DNA of 64,000 bases from Siphonodentalium dalli (taxonomy: Eukaryota; Mollusca; Scaphopoda; Gadilida; Siphonodentaliidae): assembly GCA_032622095.1 (NCBI GenBank), contig CP136063.1:115216723-115280722 (forward strand), in the 5' to 3' direction. The stretch's first letter is position 1; each line of letters starts with the position of its first letter. The notes below the pieces were generated by a model, which saw only the letters and a list, made by a program, of their open reading frames with translations, was not told the origin of the DNA and made no database searches. Below, in pieces: positions 60,701 through 64,000 of the stretch. The translations under genes were made by a program, and so were the position numbers.

Positions 60701-63119
60701 TTGTCTCATCGTGGAACATAAAGGATAGAACTCGAGGCTGTGCCTCTCGTTATATCAATCGCTCCGCACTGGCACTCGTGCCATATCACCAATCCATCAC
60801 AAACTTGTGTTGTTCTGTGTATGTACATATCAAACATTTTCTTCTGACCAGAATGACCTCATTTCTGTGACTGAATTTGAATGTTCTTTCTACTAGTATA
60901 CATGCTGCGTCTGCTTGTATATATGCGAAGTGGAGTCCGGCAATCAGTTTCTGCGGACAAATTTGACTATGTACTCATGATTTGCCTTGTATTTGATGCT
61001 TTTGTAATTCATTTGTTATGATTTTGGCGATATTATATTGACCAACTTTATAGGCCAGTTTTCATCTCTATTCGGTATTATTTTCCACCAAATAGGTTGT
61101 CTCTACTATTACTGTAATGTCAAAAATGGTGCCACTATTAAACTCTGACTCCTTTTCTTGGTTCTTCTGCAAGTATTTTGTAACTTATTTTTGTTATATC
61201 TCAAATGAAAATTTGTATTAGTATCATTTTAACTAATTTGCCAGTAATTTGGATTATGAGGGTTCTGAAAGTTTAAAACACTGACAGCATTACCTTGATT
61301 GGACTATAAATATACTTTTATCATCAATGTTTAATGTTTCAATGTCGGCGGTAGCCCTTTCTTGACCATAACAGCTGTAGAAGGCCATGTTGTTTCTGGA
61401 CCAAAACGCCCAAATTGACCACTATCCAGCTTGATAGGAAGATGGTTCCCTGACAATACCCACCTTGTTCTAATAACTACTCTCGGAATGTCGCTGTGGC
61501 AATTTAAGGTCAAAGTGAGCCACTTGCCAGAAAATCTCAGCTCAGAGTGGGCATTTATGGGCAAAAATTTGGTAGGCCTACTTATAGGGTTAATATTGAA
61601 ATTAGTGTAGCACATCATGTTGCAATAGGGCTATAACCTTGAATCTTCGTCCAATTTCAGCATGCCAGGTCTAAAGTCTCTGATAGATAGTGCTATGAAA
61701 TTAAGAGGAGATGAGGTAATGGAGTGGTCTGATGATGTCAGATTTGTCTACTTCAGGTAGGTGCTGAATAGTAGTAGTGTGTTTGCATTACCTCTATGTC
61801 AGGTACAGATATCGATCAAATGATCAACTTTAATTTGGTCACAAATATCGGATGTTATTCAACAGTGAACATTAAGAGACCACCAATTTATGATTCTGTG
61901 GTAATTTTACTGGTGGGTAGACCGACTAGTAACTTTAATAAATATTTAACTGATAAAAACTCAATAAAAAAATTCATAATATTATGACTCAGTATTTTAG
62001 TGTACCCTCTTGGAGACAATTTAAGAAAGTTACCAGTCCATATGTGCAATAACTAATATGGCTTGAATTGGCTATGAATTGGCTGTCATGTTACAACCCT
62101 GCTATGATTTTTGCTCATGATCCGATATGCGTATTGCGATTCTCTTTAAAAATAATTGAAATTTTAACTTGCAGTGATGAATGGTGGCCTGGTATAATGA
62201 TAATTCCATTTATTATATGCTTGCCAATAGGCAAGCATATAATAAATGGAATTATCATTATACCATTATCATTATAGCGGGAAATTACCAAAACGTAGAT
62301 CTTCGTATGTATCTCTTAGAAGCCACAGTGAAATACAATTTCATTATTTCACTGTAGGTTTCGTTATATTTCACACTAGCCTGTCGGTGGTTTATGTGAG
62401 CAAAAAATTTGAAGACAAATTCTATAACCACACATTATAGTAAATTGTCTGCAAACTTATTGATTATAACCCATAACCTTATTCGAAACAAGAGTTATTT
62501 CTTAATATTTAATCTGTTATTTCACAGGAGAACCACCATAAGTAGAAGGTAGGTGTAAAACAAATGAAAAACTTTCCAAAGAAAATCACACGCACGTAAA
62601 GTTGAAACAGACACTCTTGACATCTAATTATCGATTGATCACGTGTCGTCAGCAATTCAACGTTTTTTATTAGCTAGCCGCAACTTTTCACGCACCATGC
62701 AGCATGTGGGATTTATATATTTCAACGTGGCCACATACACACGCACATGTATACTCATCTGCAAATACAAAAGAACGAAATATAGCCCTGGTTTGATGCC
62801 CAGTATTTGTGGATGTATGTAACTTTCTGCATTCCTAATTGATCCATTGACACATTAATTACCCCCCCCCCCCCCCCCCCCCCCCCCCCCGAGTTGAGCT
62901 ACATTGACACTTTCATTGAAAATTTGTCCATGGATAACAATACTGTAACAAGCTACTTCTGCACCACCTTAATTGGACACTTCACTTTGTTTCAGTCCTC
63001 TATCAAAGTGCAGTCCTATTGAAATGAAGAAAGTTGCATTCCAAGTGATGTCTGGTATGCAAATTCAAGGAGTCAGAGTATTGCATATGGGTTGTTACCC
63101 TGTTCTGGAATATGCCATG
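42751..63119 (+). CDS. RING-finger coiled-coil protein, probable E3 ubiquitin ligase (gene span, 3' end outside window)
   Basis: Exons: 42751-42786, 46540-46738, 47852-47920, 54718-54761, 55309-55405, 56848-56956, 59743-59853, 61661-61756, 62528-62548 and 62996-63119. All ten have AG/GT borders and agreeing phases, 906 nt or 302 codons with no stop. Residues 22-59 form a C3HC4 RING (C22, C25, C37, H39, C42, C45, C56, C59) of the kind that recruits ubiquitin-charged E2. Residues about 79-180 are Glu/Lys/Leu-rich and look coiled-coil. Residues about 186-302 form a separate region I cannot name, possibly substrate-binding. RING near the N-terminus plus coiled coil recalls TRIM-like ligases, but no B-box is seen. 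E3 activity is inferred from family. Introns carry most of the repeats listed. Confidence 0.85.
42983..44614. mobile_element. Foldback-type element in RING intron 1 with nested GC-rich insert
   Basis: Left (ATGTCCAGTATGCATTTTTC, TTGTGGTGAAAAGTCATATT) and right (AATATGACTTTTCACCACAA, TCATACTGCACACAACATTG) ends are inverted. 43028-43051 and 43069-43092 form a 24-bp perfect stem. A nested stretch (about 43145-44050) is bordered by GGGACAACCCGCCC and GGGCGGGTTGTC. It carries a minus-strand frame (43535-43768: HLTEEYYDRTQEGTKILKRG...) that may be a transposase scrap; I cannot identify it. Another piece of this family lies inverted at 51840-51945. Confidence 0.6.
44615..45640. other. RING intron 1, no feature recognised
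   Basis: Non-coding sequence with no exon or strong repeat supported. A GCCCGAGCGGCAGGAG patch lies near 44858. Confidence 0.45.
45661..45718 (+). pseudogene. 5S rRNA-derived fragment (pseudogene or SINE3-type head)
   Basis: GTCTGATCACCGAAG followed by TTAGTCCTTGGATGGGTGAC and GGGATTCCGGGTGCTG match the internal-promoter half of 5S rRNA (A box, intermediate element, C box). About 20 nt are missing between GAAG and TTAG. The 5' half of 5S is not recognisable, so it is not functional. 5S heads are also used by SINE3 elements; the following sequence does not settle which this is. Confidence 0.75.
45825..46360. mobile_element. Foldback remnant in RING intron 1
   Basis: AATCATGCCATGAATCTCTA and GATCATATTCCACCAGTACA with AAAACCTTGAAACTTT (45835-45912) reappear inverted at 46270-46356. 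Related sequence lies at 51950-52320 (TTGACAGGGAACTT, TGGATTATGATCTCTACGGG). Adjacent ORFs are by-products. Confidence 0.6.
46540..46738 (+). CDS. RING gene exon 2: C3HC4 RING domain
   Basis: Acceptor TTACTTCTGTAG at 46528-46539; donor GTATGTAT at 46739. 199 nt, enters phase 0 and leaves phase 1. Encodes ISSITDYLNCPICMC, TSCGHRYCEKCITEWIDRQ and HKCPCCNGG, i.e. C-x2-C-x11-C-x-H-x2-C-x2-C-x10-C-x2-C, then LIRDHQFDNLV. All eight zinc ligands are present. Confidence 0.95.
47306..47384 (+). pseudogene. 18S rRNA fragment in RING intron 2
   Basis: A 79-bp piece of the conserved central part of 18S rRNA: CGGGGGCATTCGTATTGCGG, CGTTAGAGGTGAAATTATTG, GATCGTCGCAAGACGGACTA, CTGTGAAAGCATTTGCCAA. By memory of the consensus only two bases differ (ATTCTTGG to ATTATTGG and CTGCG to CTGTG). 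The flanks are unrelated to rRNA. It is a dispersed fragment, not a gene. The TCGTCGCAAGACGGACTACT version is typical of protostomes. Confidence 0.9.
47852..47920 (+). CDS. RING gene exon 3: start of coiled coil
   Basis: Acceptor CCTTTATTTCAG; donor GTATGGAT. 69 nt, phase 1 in and out. Encodes (S)TIETEKTVAEEKYFEQLIEG and AS, acidic and helical. Confidence 0.8.
47937..48161. mobile_element. Palindromic TA-flanked MITE, copy e
   Basis: TACTGTAATGCCCAAAGTAT to GGAAATTATTGTA. Full-length palindrome with diverged arms around GGAAAGCTCTCACCAAGAGC. It begins only 16 bp after the donor of RING exon 3. Confidence 0.85.
48245..48740. repeat. Dispersed repeat, copy 2 of 7140-8290
   Basis: AGAGGATCTACAATGAGTCC through GTCAAAGGTCACCTGGCACT. 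It lacks the ~600-bp internal block present in the other copy. Confidence 0.7.
48741..50744. other. RING intron 3, no gene; small tandem repeat
   Basis: A poly-A run at 48768-48780. At 49785-49950 a ~126-bp unit is duplicated (AAAGAGCGTCCATG...GTAGACAATAAAGAGCGTTC). A patch at 48900-48955 repeats GGTCACATGACC/GATCACATGACC. Nothing coding is supported. Confidence 0.5.
50745..51450. repeat. Dispersed repeat, copy 2 of 24410-25075
   Basis: Starts AATTTATAGAATGGGTTTAT (also present at 8227), then runs parallel to 24410-25075 as far as GGAAATGGTAGATAAATAAA. Slightly diverged, same orientation. Confidence 0.8.
51840..52320. repeat. Fragments of the two RING-intron-1 foldback families
   Basis: 51840-51945 (CAAAATTTGGATAAACATAC, TGTCATTATACAATGTTGTG) is inverted relative to 44075-44170. 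51950-52320 matches the 45825-46360 family. No coding content. Confidence 0.55.
52325..52487. mobile_element. GTTCAGATAATAAG-type TTAA MITE, partial copy
   Basis: Contains GGAATGGTCTATTATTCATC, the inverted pair AAGTTCATCAAACA / TGTTGAACTTAATTATCTGA, and ends CAATGAGTATTCATTAA. That TTAA is also the first base set of hairpin MITE copy E, so the two elements abut at a shared TTAA. Confidence 0.65.
52484..52749. mobile_element. Double-hairpin TTAA MITE, copy E
   Basis: TTAACCCTTCCATAACTGGA to CATGAAAGGGTTAA, the same orientation as A and B, with both hairpin arms present (centres CTCCCATAGAGAGCC and GGCTCCCTGTGGGAGAC). Located in RING intron 3. Confidence 0.85.
52878..53094. mobile_element. 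Palindromic TA-flanked MITE, copy f (complete)
   Basis: 217 bp, TACAGTGATGCCCTAAATAA to GGGAATTACTGTA, a near-perfect palindrome around GAAAGCTCTTAGTGAGATCTTTC. Only 129 bp from hairpin copy E. Confidence 0.9.
53107..53265 (+). mobile_element. Possible tRNA-derived SINE
   Basis: GGGCCCCCGGTGGTTCAGAT GGTAATG resembles a tRNA acceptor stem and Pol III A box (TGGTTCAGATGG). CTGGTTTTAATCTATG may be a decayed B box about 70 bp on. A B box this far from GGTTCGAATCC weakens the call. Confidence 0.4.
53888..54207. mobile_element. MITE with GAGGTCCCCAGAGGG palindrome, copy 1
   Basis: 54107-54199 is a hairpin: GCAGAATGAGGTCCCCAGAG, GGTGAATTTAGTGATGCTAG, a GCCCGCTATGCGGG turn, then the inverse ending GACCTCATTCTGC. 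A single inverted arm (AGCATCACCAAATTTACCC, TCTGGAGACCTCATTCTGC) forms the left end at 53893. A second copy lies at 59027-59428. Confidence 0.75.
54718..54761 (+). CDS. RING gene exon 4
   Basis: Acceptor TGTTTTCTTTAG; donor GTGAGATA. 44 nt, enters phase 1 and leaves phase 0. Encodes (E)YLKENLLSHENYFQ, helical. Confidence 0.8.
55309..55405 (+). CDS. RING gene exon 5: coiled coil
   Basis: Acceptor TTTGAAATCAG; donor GTATGAGC. 97 nt, phase 0 to 1. Encodes NLKREFHQKEIQLKQSNETE then LQELNTLGLSQE, with heptad-like hydrophobic spacing. Confidence 0.85.
55584..56371 (+). mobile_element. Helitron-like non-autonomous element with three ~170-bp repeats
   Basis: Starts TATACCCCCCGCAACGAAGT and has GTCCGTCCGTCTGTCG-type low-complexity sequence. 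It ends with hairpin GTCCCATTGGGAC (56345-56357), 10 bp before CTAG at 56368-56371, the 3' layout of Helitrons. ACCATGGGAACCTGTGCACC recurs at 55751, 55920 and 56090 (period 169-170). From memory, this repeat type is abundant in bivalves. No Rep/helicase. Located in RING intron 5. Confidence 0.7.
56848..56956 (+). CDS. RING gene exon 6
   Basis: Acceptor TTCTGTTTTAG; donor GTATGTGT at 56957 (GACAA|GTATGT). 109 nt, phase 1 to 2. Encodes (E)LLLQTADLNCSLTQKLDS, IRREFESCVQMVADAFDK. The frame stays open past the donor, but only this donor matches the phase of exon 7. Confidence 0.85.
57014..59013. mobile_element. 2.0-kb foldback element inserted in a MITE, 7-bp TSD
   Basis: Flanked by TCCCCAG at 57007-57013 and 59014-59020. 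Inverted ends of about 330 bp: GGTCCTACTAAACAACGAAC, ACAAACGAACATAAACGAAC, GGTCCAAAAAGCGGAATAGA and GTAAGTGGTAGTTAATTAAC recur inverted at 58740-59010. The interior has duplicated AAAATTGGRCAATTTTC / TCACCAGATYGTTTCCATTT blocks (57580 and 57855) and inverted CCTAGAACAAATTGTTGACA (57416 vs 58227). No transposase frame. Confidence 0.85.
59021..59428. mobile_element. MITE with GAGGTCCCCAGAGGG palindrome, copy 2 (target of the foldback)
   Basis: Its left end, split off by the foldback, is ATGAGGTCCCCAG at 57001-57013; AAGGAGAATTTAGTGATGCT resumes at 59021. The hairpin at 59329-59421 has arms GCAGAATGAGGTTCACAGAG and CCTCTGGGGACCTCATTCTGC around CCCACTGTGTGGG. Confidence 0.75.
59743..59853 (+). 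CDS. RING gene exon 7
   Basis: Acceptor TTTTTATTCACAG; donor GTATGTCC. 111 nt, phase 2 to 2. Encodes (K)HISQNIPKLDILPITTTIY and LIEKNIAIKDVVLKVSD, which may begin a beta-rich domain. Confidence 0.85.
60236..60560. mobile_element. Double-hairpin TTAA MITE, copy F (perfect arms)
   Basis: Starts TTAACCCTTTACCC. Arm 1 (60266-60332) and arm 2 (60478-60544) are each 67-bp hairpins with a perfect 26-bp stem (CCAATGCATTCTCTTATATA TGCGAG). Arm 2 is the reverse complement of arm 1 apart from one base. The spacer is a tandem AAAATTGTTAAAAAATGTAA repeat unlike that of the other copies. The outer right TTAA is not preserved. Located in RING intron 7. Confidence 0.85.
61661..61756 (+). CDS. RING gene exon 8
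   Basis: Acceptor GTCCAATTTCAG; donor GTAGGTGC. 96 nt, phase 2 to 2. Encodes (S)MPGLKSLIDSAMKLRGDE and VMEWSDDVRFVYF. Confidence 0.85.
62190..62265. repeat. Perfect 36-bp inverted repeat with 4-nt loop
   Basis: 62190-62225 and 62230-62265 are exact reverse complements (TGGTATAATGATAATTCC... and ...GGAATTATCATTATACCA) separated by AATA. Located in RING intron 8, so an intronic RNA hairpin would form in the pre-mRNA. Confidence 0.95.
62528..62548 (+). CDS. RING gene exon 9: 21-nt microexon
   Basis: GAGAACCACCATAAGTAGAA+G sits between acceptor TATTTCACAG and donor GTAGGTGT. Phase 2 in and out, 21 nt, so it inserts RTTISR plus one residue between VYFR and SPLSK. It keeps the frame whether included or skipped, as alternative microexons do. 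Confidence 0.55.
62862..62890. repeat. 29-base poly-C run
   Basis: An uninterrupted C homopolymer in RING intron 9, 105 bp before exon 10. Confidence 0.97.
62996..63119 (+). CDS. RING gene exon 10
   Basis: Acceptor CTTTGTTTCAG; donor GTATGTAT at 63120. 124 nt, phase 2 to 0. Encodes (S)PLSKCSPIEMKKVAFQVMS then GMQIQGVRVLHMGCYPVLEY and AM. The frame hits TAA ten bases past the donor. Confidence 0.85.
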
Positions 63120-64000
63120 GTATGTATGTAATCTCATCTAATCAGCTGATCTAATTATAAAATATAGAGCACGTATGTGGACATTACTAGAACATCGCGA
63201 TTGTCTCAATCAGCACACATTGTTTCTCACAATTCTAGTCACTATATAGCTTACCCCTCCCATACATGTGGATGATCCCTAGGTGATTTAGATTCAGATT
63301 TGTTCAAATGGAGTCACCAGGTCAAATAGGGACGGAGCATTGTGTTTTGCCGGTTGTCTATTTAGGAAAAAGAATACAATGTTGAATTGGATATTCGGGG
63401 ATTCAAGCATAATAACAGTTTAAGAACTACCAGCTTGCTATTCATGCTCGATTAACCAAACATCCAACGAAACAGGATTTGTTTTTCTCCATTGCAATTC
63501 AATTCACCAAAATAATTTAAAGAAACTGCACAAATAGCATTTGTATCAGCATTACATGAGATATAATTTTTCCTTTGATGAAATCTGGGTACGTTCAATG
63601 TAGTTACTCAAAAAAGTTTCCGCACAACTTCCTGTTAACCATAAATATAGCAAACAACATTCCGATTGAACTCAATTACTGGCTGTGTGTTGATGTTTTT
63701 GATGCATGTCATCAATCGCAACATGATCCATTCAAATTTGTTCACCCATCAGAGGTCGATGATAGCATTTGAAGTTAGCAGCTTTCAACAAATCAAAATG
63801 CATGTTTTAGCGACAAATATTCAACTTGAATTACAATGTTAAAAATCTGATCTTCCTGTCATACCTCCCTTGATCATGTTTCTTTTGTTGAATGACATTT
63901 ACTACATTGGATAGTTCTTGCATCCTTGTTTTAAAGTAGTGCAAATGACGAAATCACTCAATCATTCTTTTGCGAACTGCATGATTTGCCAGCAATGATG
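63120..64000. other. RING intron 10 or downstream, no exon recognised
   Basis: A 65-codon frame at 63575-63772 has no acceptor or domain I trust. The next exon is probably outside the window. Confidence 0.45.

Noticed and set aside
1-64000. CRISPR arrays, operons, tRNA genes, prokaryotic defence loci
   Set aside because: Introns, splice signals, MITEs and LINEs show a metazoan genome. No spacer-repeat array or complete tRNA was found by eye.

Overview
This is a eukaryotic, AT-rich, intron- and transposon-laden window, most likely from a marine lophotrochozoan (mollusc, brachiopod or a relative). Four things point there. An 18S rRNA fragment has the protostome-type sequence. A 'TATACCCCCCGCAACG' Helitron-like repeat and 'gggccataactc' repeats are both common in bivalve-type genomes (from memory, no search run). 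A MULE transposase carries the NNDTEGWHRR signature. Genes are made of short exons split by multi-kilobase introns. There are no operons, prokaryotic genes or CRISPR arrays, and most long six-frame ORFs are chance or lie in repeats.

Host genes. (1) Left edge, minus strand: an exon of an unrecognised gene (1-215) with a perfect in-frame 81-bp tandem duplication. (2) Minus strand, about 25.3-38.4 kb: a PX-domain sorting nexin of the SNX22/SNX24 type. Three exons are solid (37792-37875, 34218-34322, 25309-25391), with weaker candidates for the preceding exon (38334-38389) and the last exon (17771-17957). (3) Plus strand, 42751 to at least 63119: a RING-finger (C3HC4) coiled-coil protein, a probable ubiquitin E3 ligase. 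I assembled it from ten exons with matching splice phases, giving 302 codons so far, including a 21-nt microexon; the 3' end lies beyond the window. A possible small secreted ORF at 10856-11050 is uncertain.

Repeats make up most of the rest. 0.7-2.75 kb: element with a 163-bp satellite. 4.1-5.05 kb: TIR element studded with TTGCG. 15.4-16.7 kb: TIR element with 170-bp tandem repeats. 18.5-20.6 kb: 5'-truncated LINE flanked by identical 379-bp direct repeats. 21.2-22.5 kb: long-TIR element. 32.5-34.1 kb: TTAA element with ACTACGAG palindromes. 40.4-42.0 kb: internally deleted MULE with 9-bp TSD. 43.0-44.6 kb: foldback in RING intron 1. 55.6-56.4 kb: Helitron-like element. 57.0-59.0 kb: 2.0-kb foldback inserted into a MITE in RING intron 6.

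Three MITE families recur: a TTAA 'double hairpin' family (six copies), a TA-flanked palindromic family with CAGTAATGCCC ends (six copies), and a TTAA family with GTTCAGATAATAAG motifs. Others include a piggyBac-like MITE at 20.7 kb, a 5S-like fragment, an 18S fragment and a tRNA-like SINE candidate.

No new defence or metabolic system is evident. The best leads are the unusually long LINE-flanking duplication, the nested and TTAA-docked MITEs, the deleted MULE, and the RING gene with its microexon.
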